NCBI GenBank assembly: GCA_944385785.1
Contig: CALWYO010000091.1
Span: 1 to 37,464, forward strand
Length of the DNA: 37,464 bases
Reading direction: 5' to 3'
From: an uncultured Oscillospiraceae bacterium
Lineage (GTDB): Bacteria > Bacillota > Clostridia > Oscillospirales > Oscillospiraceae
Part shown: one piece after another, positions 7,970 to 14,786 of the stretch
How positions within the stretch are numbered: position 1 is the first letter of the stretch
Layout: the number at the start of each line of letters is the position of its first letter
Translations under genes and position numbers: made by a program
The notes under the pieces: generated by a model
The model's database searches: none
The model's input: the letters and a program-made list of their open reading frames with translations, nothing else
Told to the model about the DNA's origin: nothing

Positions 7970-10234
7970 TCAGGAGTTGGCTTTCTCAAGGAAGGCCTGA
8001 AGCTCACTTATCATCTGGTTATACTGCGCGATAAGCTGATTTACCACATCAAAACGCTCAGTGTCATCTTTCCACAGCTTGGAGCTGAACTCCTGGAAAA
8101 ACGATCCCCATACGTCCGACATACTTATAAGGTAATCTCCCGACAAGTCGCTGGCAAAGGTGAGCCTGTCGTAAAACTCCTCCGCCGCAGCATAGAAAGC
8201 CAGGTTCGGCGTCCGATAGAGCTTTGCAAGGTGGTAACGAAGTTCGTCCTCTATAACCGACATCCTGGAAGTCAGGTAGAAATGGACGGCGTCACCGCAG
8301 TTGATCTTCTGGAATGTTATGGCGGGCTTTGCATACTCGGCGCATATGGGGTTTATTATGTACATCTGCCGGCGCACTTCCTGGATAAGCTGCGCCCTGG
8401 TGTTGAATTCAAACTGGTAAAGGAAGTTAAACCCCTTGCGTATCTGCGCGTACTGCTCGTTGCCGGTGAGAATCTCGTCCATCATCGTCTTCAGCCATTC
8501 CACCATATCGCACTGCTCGTCTTCCTGGGCGTCGGCATTTGCGCTGGCTGAGAGCTGACGCAGCTCGTGGTACAGCGTTTTCACCAGCGAGTTTTTAAAT
8601 TCCCTGGTCTCTTTCTCCAACAGGTTGTCAATAGCGATGAACCTGTCGGTTATCTCGTTTCTGACGTAATGGAGCACCGTCTCCCAGATGGCCTCGCCTG
8701 TCAGTGCGCCGTTGCTTTTTGAAATAGCGTCAATTTTCTCCGGAGTAGGTATAATGCTGTCCAGATTATTTAAAATTGCCTGGACACTGTTCCACAACGC
8801 GGTGTTGGGTTTTTCCTTCTCCAGGCTCCAATGGTACACAGCCTGGCTCAGTTCAGATGTCATCCTGTTAAAGCACATCTTCCCCTTCTCAGCAGCCTCT
8901 TTACCCAGGAGTCCGTGGGTATTTACGGCCTCCAAAGGCGGCAGGCTGTCCATAAATCCCCGCAGGTTCTTCCAGACCTGGGCCTCCTGGTCGGATATCT
9001 CCTTCAGGTAAGCCCCGTCGATATCCCCCATATTATTAAGCAGCGTCTGGAGCATCGGCATCATAAACTGATCCCTCACAGCCGTCTGGTCGCTGGTATC
9101 GACAATACGGCAGTCGGCTACGGCCCAGTTTGATTTCACGATATCATTGCAAAACACATCAACTACTTTGTCATTGCGCCCCTTGTGCAAATTAACAAGG
9201 TAAAAAAGCCACTTGCTGGTATCGCGGTTTTTAAACTTATCTCTCAGACTGTTGTACAAAGCTACGTCTGTGTCCTGAAGGCTCCTCTCGGGCCTTGTAA
9301 CGACAATTGCTGCGTCGCACTCCTTATCAACGGTGTTCAGCATGGCATCTTCAATGCCGTACTGGGTCGCACCAATGCCCACAGTATCAACGAGGCGCAC
9401 CTTGCCCGTATCGGCAAAAAACGGGCAGTATATATCCGCCCTGGCAACAGCCAGATATTTATAGTAAAACTCCGCCTCCGGATCGTCTATCTTCTTTCCG
9501 TTGTTCTGGGCTACAAATGTCTTTATAAGCTCTGGGTCTGTCAGAGTGAGAGGGGATGTTCCAAAAAGGTCCCTGATCTCATCAAAATGCTCAACAATGC
9601 TGGTCAAATGCTTGAGAGCCGTAGCCTGGTTAGCGTTCCCCAATTCCATTTTCACAGACAGGACAGCCAGATTTATATATCCGATATCCTCAAACTGAAT
9701 ATCGTTATCTTCTAAGTACGCCGGATCCAGCTCTTTTATGTACGGCTTGACAATCTCAACCAGATCCTGCGGCTGCCGGAAAGTTATTGTGGCCCTGACA
9801 GAGCCTTTAGGAAGTTCCGGCGCGTTCCATATAATAGAGGTCGCGCCAGTACAGGAGGTACCGTCGTAAGCGGGGATTATTTCATTGTCCAGACTTCCCA
9901 CAGACTGGAGAAACTGGCTTTTTCCCTGGCCCTCTTTTCCAACTGTGGCTATGCTTATATAGTCCCTGTCAAACCGTTTGATCGCCTGATCAATACGCCT
10001 TACAAGGCCGTCAATAGATGTTTCAAGGCGTCTGGTCTCAATATGGCCAAAAACAGAACCGTATTGGGCTCTTAAATTCTCGTCTTTTATATTTGCCGTG
10101 CCGGTAATTATCGCCGTGGAAGATGCTCTTAATGCGGATTTCAGCTCCAGCATTACAGCCTTACGCTGCCTCAATGCCTCGCCTTTCTCTTTCCGAGCCG
10201 CAATGATCCTGTCAATCTGCTCTCTGACTGCCAT
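7970..10234 (-). CDS. Dynamin-like large GTPase
   Basis: 754 residues, first gene of the operon. Residues 1-90 are helical and charged. The GTPase core follows with G1 GKEGQGKS at 99-106, a Thr-rich switch I (DGTSCTGATS at about 124-133), G3 in VDTVGIG near residue 285 and a candidate G4 in VNLHKG. The remaining ~400 residues are almost entirely helical and could form the bundle and stalk of a dynamin-superfamily protein. No transmembrane or paddle-like hydrophobic segment is evident, so membrane attachment, if any, would be through partners such as the vWA or protease subunits. Bacterial dynamins remodel or protect membranes; here the gene is probably the mechanochemical core of the island. 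The ATG is preceded by AGGAGG with 7-base spacing. Confidence 0.85.
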   Translation of the reverse strand: MAVREQIDRIIAARKEKGEALRQRKAVMLELKSALRASSTAIITGTANIKDENLRAQYGSVFGHIETRRLETSIDGLVRRIDQAIKRFDRDYISIATVGKEGQGKSQFLQSVGSLDNEIIPAYDGTSCTGATSIIWNAPELPKGSVRATITFRQPQDLVEIVKPYIKELDPAYLEDNDIQFEDIGYINLAVLSVKMELGNANQATALKHLTSIVEHFDEIRDLFGTSPLTLTDPELIKTFVAQNNGKKIDDPEAEFYYKYLAVARADIYCPFFADTGKVRLVDTVGIGATQYGIEDAMLNTVDKECDAAIVVTRPERSLQDTDVALYNSLRDKFKNRDTSKWLFYLVNLHKGRNDKVVDVFCNDIVKSNWAVADCRIVDTSDQTAVRDQFMMPMLQTLLNNMGDIDGAYLKEISDQEAQVWKNLRGFMDSLPPLEAVNTHGLLGKEAAEKGKMCFNRMTSELSQAVYHWSLEKEKPNTALWNSVQAILNNLDSIIPTPEKIDAISKSNGALTGEAIWETVLHYVRNEITDRFIAIDNLLEKETREFKNSLVKTLYHELRQLSASANADAQEDEQCDMVEWLKTMMDEILTGNEQYAQIRKGFNFLYQFEFNTRAQLIQEVRRQMYIINPICAEYAKPAITFQKINCGDAVHFYLTSRMSVIEDELRYHLAKLYRTPNLAFYAAAEEFYDRLTFASDLSGDYLISMSDVWGSFFQEFSSKLWKDDTERFDVVNQLIAQYNQMISELQAFLEKANS

Positions 10235-10329
10235 GAGGACGCCTCCTGAAGTTAGTGTTTATAGTCAGTTTAGAAGCTGGTGTATGCGGGGAAACCTAAC
10301 TATATAAAATAATATATTACCACTATTTT

Positions 10330-10358
10330 AGTATAACTAACCAGGTTAAAAGTGTCAA
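10330..10358 (-). promoter_or_regulatory. Strong housekeeping promoter for the dynamin/vWA operon
   Basis: On the minus strand a perfect -35 box TTGACA (10353-10358) and a -10 box TATACT (10330-10335) are separated by exactly 17 bases. Transcription would begin near 10322 and leave a leader of about 90 bases before the dynamin ATG. No other comparable promoter was noticed inside the operon, consistent with one long transcript. Confidence 0.8.
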
Positions 10359-10615
10359 TCCAACTTTACTTCTCCCAGGTATATTTTCGCAGCAATAATT
10401 AAATAAACCCATGCAAATTTAAAAATATAATTGCTTATCTGGTATGCGGCGCTATGATATGCAAGTTTCCCTGCGGCTCCTGAGATATATCAGTCATCCA
10501 ATTTATAAGTACAAATACTCTCTGCAAAAAATTTAAAATTATCTGTCGAAGCCTGTCACCTTTTAAGTCTTGAACGCATCTAAAGCTATAGACAAAGAGA
10601 GAGGGGCATTCACAG
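10359..10615. promoter_or_regulatory. Intergenic region with possible promoter for the acyltransferase operon
   Basis: This AT-rich divergent spacer holds no gene I can support. On the plus strand TTGCTT at 10431-10436 and TATGAT at 10453-10458, 16 bases apart, form a plausible but imperfect sigma-A promoter that would give a leader of about 150 bases before the acyltransferase. I looked for an ECF-type promoter with a GAAAC -35 and a CGTC -10, as expected if the downstream sigma factor controls its own operon, and did not find a convincing one. Confidence 0.35.
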
Positions 10616-12031
10616 TTGGTATTCAGCAGTTTAGAATTTATCTTTTTCTTTTTGCCGGCATTCCTGCTGATATACTTTATAACTCCGGAATGGCTAAGAA
10701 ACTTTGTACTTTTTATAGGCAGCATGGTGTTCTATTCGCTGGGCACCCTTGATCAGCCGGAATACATTCTGCTTATACTGCTGGCAATCATAGTAAACTA
10801 TATGCTGGCACGCGCCATGAACGGGCGGAGGCGCGGATTCAGAAAATTTCTTCTCACCATAGGGCTCATTTATGACTTCGGGTGGCTCTTTCTCTTTAAA
10901 TACGCCGATTTTTTCCTGTCGGGCGTAAATGCTATCGTGCAGGCAGCAGCCCCTGGGTCCAGCGGTATAGACCCTCTGGGGCTGACCCTGCCAATAGGCA
11001 TAAGTTTTTACACGTTCCAGATAGCCTCGTATCTCATCGACGTGTACCGAGGCAAGTTTCCAGCGGAGCGTAATTTCATAGATCTGGGCGCTTATATTTC
11101 CATGTATCCGCAGCTAATAGCCGGTCCTATTGTGACATATAGCGAAGTGCGTGAGAGAATGAAAAAACGCACCGTTTCGGCACGTGCCGTAGTATCCGGA
11201 CTACAGGTTTTCATTTTCGGTCTGGGATTGAAAGTCCTGCTGGCCAACCGTATAGCGGGGCTCTGGACGGCTCTCTCCACCATAGGATACGAGAGTGTCT
11301 CCACTCCTCTGGCCTGGCTGGGCCTTTTAGGTTTTACCTTCCAGATATATTTCGACTTCTTTGGCTATTCGCTGATGGCAATAGGGTTGGGCCGGATGCT
11401 TGGTTTCCAGTTCCCAATGAACTTTCGACACCCATATTTGTCACTGTCCATGACAGAATTCTGGCGCCGCTGGCACATAACTTTAGGGTCGTGGTTCAGA
11501 GAATACGTGTATATCCCTCTGGGAGGCAGCCGCCGCGGCGCGGGACGGACAATATTCAATCTCCTTATAGTCTGGCTGCTGACCGGCCTCTGGCATGGCG
11601 CGCATCTGAACTTTCTCATATGGGGCCTTGTAATATTTATTTTCATAGCCATTGAGAAATTGGGATTGAAAAACAGTCTGGATAATCACCCGGCCTTCGG
11701 CCATATGTACATGATCCTGCTTATCCCTATTACATGGGCTGTGTTCCAAATAACAGATCTCTCGCAGCTGGGATTATTCTTCTCAAGATTGTTCCCGTTT
11801 TTGCCAGGCGAGACAGGCGTTGTATTTGCCGGCGATTTCGCAAAGTATCTATCAGAATACTGGTACCTGCTGCTCGCCTGCATTGTGTTCTGTACGCGGC
11901 TTCCCTACAAACTTTTCTCAAAAGGTCATGACTCTGTATTAGGGACTGTGTTCCTTTTGGCTGTCTTTTGGGGATCTGTATACTGCATGTACAGAGGTCT
12001 TAACGATCCATTCTTATACTTCAGATTTTAG
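10616..12031 (+). CDS. MBOAT family membrane O-acyltransferase
   Basis: 471 residues with about ten or more hydrophobic helices. The best start is TTG at 10616-10618, with a GAGAGGGG ribosome site some 10 bases upstream; the protein then begins with the usual MVFSSLEFIFFFLP of the AlgI/PatA/DltB branch. Family hallmarks are SFYTFQIASYLIDVYRG, PQLIAGPI, FWRRWHITLGSWFREYVYIPLGG and TGLWHGA, the last carrying the conserved catalytic His. Such enzymes move acetyl or other acyl groups across the membrane to a surface polymer. The SGNH protein starts 10 bases downstream, giving the PatA-PatB style two-component arrangement. Likely acceptors are peptidoglycan or a secondary cell-wall polysaccharide; the sequence does not decide between them. 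Confidence 0.93.
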   Translation: MVFSSLEFIFFFLPAFLLIYFITPEWLRNFVLFIGSMVFYSLGTLDQPEYILLILLAIIVNYMLARAMNGRRRGFRKFLLTIGLIYDFGWLFLFKYADFFLSGVNAIVQAAAPGSSGIDPLGLTLPIGISFYTFQIASYLIDVYRGKFPAERNFIDLGAYISMYPQLIAGPIVTYSEVRERMKKRTVSARAVVSGLQVFIFGLGLKVLLANRIAGLWTALSTIGYESVSTPLAWLGLLGFTFQIYFDFFGYSLMAIGLGRMLGFQFPMNFRHPYLSLSMTEFWRRWHITLGSWFREYVYIPLGGSRRGAGRTIFNLLIVWLLTGLWHGAHLNFLIWGLVIFIFIAIEKLGLKNSLDNHPAFGHMYMILLIPITWAVFQITDLSQLGLFFSRLFPFLPGETGVVFAGDFAKYLSEYWYLLLACIVFCTRLPYKLFSKGHDSVLGTVFLLAVFWGSVYCMYRGLNDPFLYFRF

Positions 12032-12041
12032 GTGACATACA

Positions 12042-13031
12042 ATGAACAGAAACAGACGTAGAAAAAGGAAAAACAGACAATGGCTTTTCGCCCTGCTATT
12101 TGCAGTCAGCTTCTTTGCAGCCATGCCTTTTGTAGTGCGCGCTTTAGGCGGCAAGGGCGACAGCTCCGCCGTCCAGGCCGATCCCCCCTCCAGTATGGAA
12201 GATGAAATTTCCACCAGCGACGGCGCAAACGACGGCTCTTCCTCTAAAGTTGTCGGCAGACCGGACAACACTCCCACCGACACTTCAGACGTACCGGATG
12301 GAGAGCCCTCGGACACGTCTGATGATATAGATAATATATCTGGCGGTAATTTGCAGGACAACAGCAGTGCCTCCGGCTCCACCACAGAGCAGCCGGACGT
12401 TCCTTCTGATACGCAGGGCTCGGAATCTTCAGATAATAGTTCCCTTGAATTTACTACTGTTGACGACAGTTACTTTGACGACGCCCTTTTCATAGGAGAT
12501 TCAAGGACAGTCGGACTTTCTGAATATGGGGATTTGCAGAATGCAGATTTCTTTGCCACTACAGGCATGAGCGTTTACAACGTATTGAGCGAGACCGTCT
12601 CAGTTCCCTCGGTGGGCAAAATCACATTAGATGAACTGCTGGGCAGCATGACATACGGAAAAGTCTATCTCATGCTGGGAATTAATGAGCTCGGCTATGA
12701 TTATAATTCCACGGTGGAAAAGTACGGCCAGGTAGTAGACTATATACGCGAAAAGCAGCCTGGCGCCATAATATACGTTGAGGCAAATCTTCATGTAACC
12801 AAGAGCCGTTCCGATTCTGACGAAGTGTTTAATAATAGCAATATCGACCGTTTTAATTTGGCCATATCCGCACTTGCAAACGGACAGGACATATTCTATA
12901 TTGATGTAAACGAACTCTTCGATGATGAAAGCGGTAATCTGGATGAATCTTATACCAGCGACAACGCCCACGTGCTGGGCAAATACTATGCAACATGGTG
13001 TCAATGGCTCAGAGAGAATGCCGCGGCGTAA
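12042..13031 (+). CDS. Membrane-anchored SGNH/GDSL-type hydrolase or acetyltransferase
   Basis: 329 residues. A basic N-terminus and a transmembrane helix at about 14-36 anchor the protein. A long Ser/Asp/Pro-rich linker runs to about residue 140 and would span the wall. The SGNH domain occupies about 148-325: block I is FIGDSRTVGL with nucleophile Ser154, block III is MLGINELG, and the C-terminal SDNAHV supplies the Asp/His pair. Because it directly follows an MBOAT gene it probably receives the acyl group and places it on the extracellular polymer (PatB-like), although deacylation is also possible. The ribosome site AGGTGA overlaps the MBOAT stop codon, so translation is probably coupled. 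Confidence 0.9.
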   Translation: MNRNRRRKRKNRQWLFALLFAVSFFAAMPFVVRALGGKGDSSAVQADPPSSMEDEISTSDGANDGSSSKVVGRPDNTPTDTSDVPDGEPSDTSDDIDNISGGNLQDNSSASGSTTEQPDVPSDTQGSESSDNSSLEFTTVDDSYFDDALFIGDSRTVGLSEYGDLQNADFFATTGMSVYNVLSETVSVPSVGKITLDELLGSMTYGKVYLMLGINELGYDYNSTVEKYGQVVDYIREKQPGAIIYVEANLHVTKSRSDSDEVFNNSNIDRFNLAISALANGQDIFYIDVNELFDDESGNLDESYTSDNAHVLGKYYATWCQWLRENAAA

Positions 13032-13057
13032 TTTTTCCTGTATGAGGTGTGGCGGCC

Positions 13058-13564
13058 ATGGGCGATGATAAAGAGTGGTTCTGTAACAAAGTGGAAGAGC
13101 TTCAGAGAAGTTTATACCTCTTATCGTATAGTATCCTGCGTAATAATGAGGACGCCTGCGACGCCGTTCAGGAGGCGATATGGCGTGCATATGAGAATCT
13201 GGATACACTGCGCGACCAGGACAAACTGAAACCTTGGCTTTTGAAAATTCTTTCAAATGTATCTCTCGGCATGTTACGCAGCCGCCGAGGAGAGCTGAGT
13301 CTTGACGAGTTTCCTGATGAGCCTGTATCCGACGCATCTGTCGACATAAACACACGTATGTCATTATGGGACGCCGTTGAGAAATTGGACCCTGCATACC
13401 GTGAAGTTGTCGTCCTATACTATTATGAACAGTTTTCCGTTAAAGAAATAAGCCGCATAATGGACATTCGTCCCGACACTGTTAAAAAGCGGCTTTCCAG
13501 ATCCAGGGAAAAGCTAAAAAACCTGTTAGATAACAGCAGAGATAAGGAGACTGGGAATATATGA
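13058..13564 (+). CDS. ECF-type RNA polymerase sigma factor, SigV-like
   Basis: 168 residues from the ATG at 13058, which has GAGGTG 8 bases upstream; an in-frame GTG three codons earlier is less likely because it lies inside that ribosome site. Region 2 (LLSYSILRNNEDACDAVQEAIWRAY) and region 4 (LDPAYREVVVLYYYEQFSVKEIS, then the recognition helix RPDTVKKRLSRSREKLK) are complete, and regions 1.1 and 3 are absent as usual for ECF factors. The anti-sigma start codon overlaps its stop (ATGA). It lies 26 bases after the SGNH gene, so the acylation genes and the regulator are probably one operon, with feedback control by this factor inferred. Confidence 0.93.
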   Translation: MGDDKEWFCNKVEELQRSLYLLSYSILRNNEDACDAVQEAIWRAYENLDTLRDQDKLKPWLLKILSNVSLGMLRSRRGELSLDEFPDEPVSDASVDINTRMSLWDAVEKLDPAYREVVVLYYYEQFSVKEISRIMDIRPDTVKKRLSRSREKLKNLLDNSRDKETGNI

Positions 13565-14430
13565 ACAGCTTTGATAGGAAACTTCGCCGTTTGGCAAAAG
13601 AGGAATATCCGGAAATACCAGGAAAGTTCTCCGATGCTGTAAACCAGGTCCTGAGTGCGCTTCCTGAGCAGAAGCGGCGGCGTCCGTCTTTCTGGCGCAA
13701 GCCCGCCCTGATTACTCTTCAGGTGTTCGCCGTATTGGCGGCGGCAATTTTAATACTTCCAAATTTGAGTCCCGGCATAGCTCACGCCTTGGGAGATATA
13801 CCGATTTTAGGCGATTTTATTCGAGTAATAACCATACGTAACTATTCGTACGAAGATGAATACCACAAGTTGGACGCACAGATACCGTCAGTAGACATGG
13901 GCGGAGACGCTGCTGCGGAGATCAACGATGACGTTGATAAGTTAACCGAAACGATAATAAGCAAATTCCAGGAGGATATGACATCTATAGGCGATTCTGG
14001 CCACACATATCTCTCAATAGACTATGAGGTGGTAACAGACGATCAGGATTGGTTCACATTGAAGCTGCAAGTCTATCAGGGTTCAGGTTCAAGCAGCGTA
14101 ACATATAAATATTACCATATTGATAAGTCCACCGGCAATATTATAGAGCTGTCCGATCTTTTTGAAAACGATGATTATATAGACACCATAAGCTCATATA
14201 TTCTGGAACAGATGATTGCAGAGATGGAGGAGGACCCTCAAAAATCTTATTGGGTCGACTCACAATATGAGGATTGGAATTTCTCCACCATATCCCCTGA
14301 TCAGAATTTCTATTTTAACAGCAGCGGCGAGATGGTGATAGTCTTTGACGAATATGAGGTGGCGCCCGGTTATATGGGAACCCCTGAGTTTGCAATCCCA
14401 TTCATCACCAGAGATAGCCTGGGTATTTAA
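13561..14430 (+). CDS. RsiV-like transmembrane anti-sigma factor
   Basis: 289 residues. A short cytoplasmic part (1-45) would bind the sigma factor, a single transmembrane helix lies at about 49-68, and the extracellular part carries the DUF4163/DUF3298 pair typical of RsiV and PdaC. The diagnostic stretches are YYHIDKSTGNIIELSDLF and the C-terminal VIVFDEYEVAPGYMG. In Bacillus subtilis, RsiV is known to be a lysozyme receptor: binding lysozyme triggers its cleavage and releases SigV, which raises peptidoglycan O-acetylation. The same logic is attractive here because O-acylation genes are in the same operon. Start and sigma stop overlap by four bases. Confidence 0.9.
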   Translation: MNSFDRKLRRLAKEEYPEIPGKFSDAVNQVLSALPEQKRRRPSFWRKPALITLQVFAVLAAAILILPNLSPGIAHALGDIPILGDFIRVITIRNYSYEDEYHKLDAQIPSVDMGGDAAAEINDDVDKLTETIISKFQEDMTSIGDSGHTYLSIDYEVVTDDQDWFTLKLQVYQGSGSSSVTYKYYHIDKSTGNIIELSDLFENDDYIDTISSYILEQMIAEMEEDPQKSYWVDSQYEDWNFSTISPDQNFYFNSSGEMVIVFDEYEVAPGYMGTPEFAIPFITRDSLGI

Positions 14431-14623
14431 AATCTTTCAGGCATATTTCACGAAATATATACCATGCAAAAAGCATAGAAAATAAGATCAGACGCCGCCT
14501 TTGGCGGCACGGTACGAAAACAGCGCGCGTGGGGCAAGACGGCCCGCATGGGCGAAACTTCATAGACCGTTTTCTTCTGCCCGTTAATGTGGTGTGTCCA
14601 CAGCCCATAAAGTTTTATATGAA

Positions 14624-14669
14624 AAAATGCAAGTTACGACTCAAATTTCTGAGTCATAACTTGCATTTT
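14624..14669. terminator. Intrinsic, probably bidirectional terminator
   Basis: A 20-base stem with one mismatch: AAAATGCAAGTTA pairs with TAACTTGCATTTT and GACTCA with TGAGTC, around a 6-base loop. The A-run at the left and T-run at the right let it work in both directions. It would end the acylation/sigma operon on the plus strand. Confidence 0.85.
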
Positions 14670-14717
14670 CTATATTCTTATATTCTACTCCTATATTTTA
14701 AATTAACAATTTGCATG

Positions 14718-14746
14718 TTTCATTCACCCTGCCCCTGTGGTATAAT
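14718..14746 (+). promoter_or_regulatory. Extended -10 promoter for the U32 gene
   Basis: TGGTATAAT gives a perfect -10 (14741-14746) with the extended TG element. The -35 position, TTTCAT at 14718-14723, is weak, as is common for extended -10 promoters. The predicted leader is short, about 35 bases. Confidence 0.6.
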
Positions 14747-14786
14747 TATTTATTACAATTCATATCAAAATGGAGGTGTCAGATAT

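Larger units (their letters stand above)
14431..14786. other. Non-coding spacer with several small hairpins, a terminator and a promoter
   Basis: No gene is convincing between the anti-sigma stop and the U32 start. Short perfect hairpins follow one another: ATGC/GCAT at 14464-14476, GCCGCC/GGCGGC at 14494-14508, then GCCC/GGGC and GTGG/CCAC stems. The large terminator stem is at 14624-14669 and the U32 promoter follows. The upstream part could be a small structured RNA or the remains of a repeat element; I cannot name one. Confidence 0.4.

Noticed and set aside
10284..10350. GTTAG half-sites (minus strand) in and after the dynamin operon promoter, one followed by ACTAAA, resembling the feo operators.
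   Set aside because: The spacing is one base short and the second arm is imperfect, so they do not fit GTTAG-N6-CTAAC. Chance similarity in AT-rich DNA is more likely.
13032..13057. A possible separate promoter for the sigma/anti-sigma pair.
   Set aside because: The gap is only 26 bases and no -10/-35 pair is seen; the pair is better read as part of the acylation operon.
12627..13397. A 256-codon frame on the minus strand across the SGNH and sigma genes.
   Set aside because: It is antisense to two genes with full catalytic and sigma motifs and shows no domain of its own.
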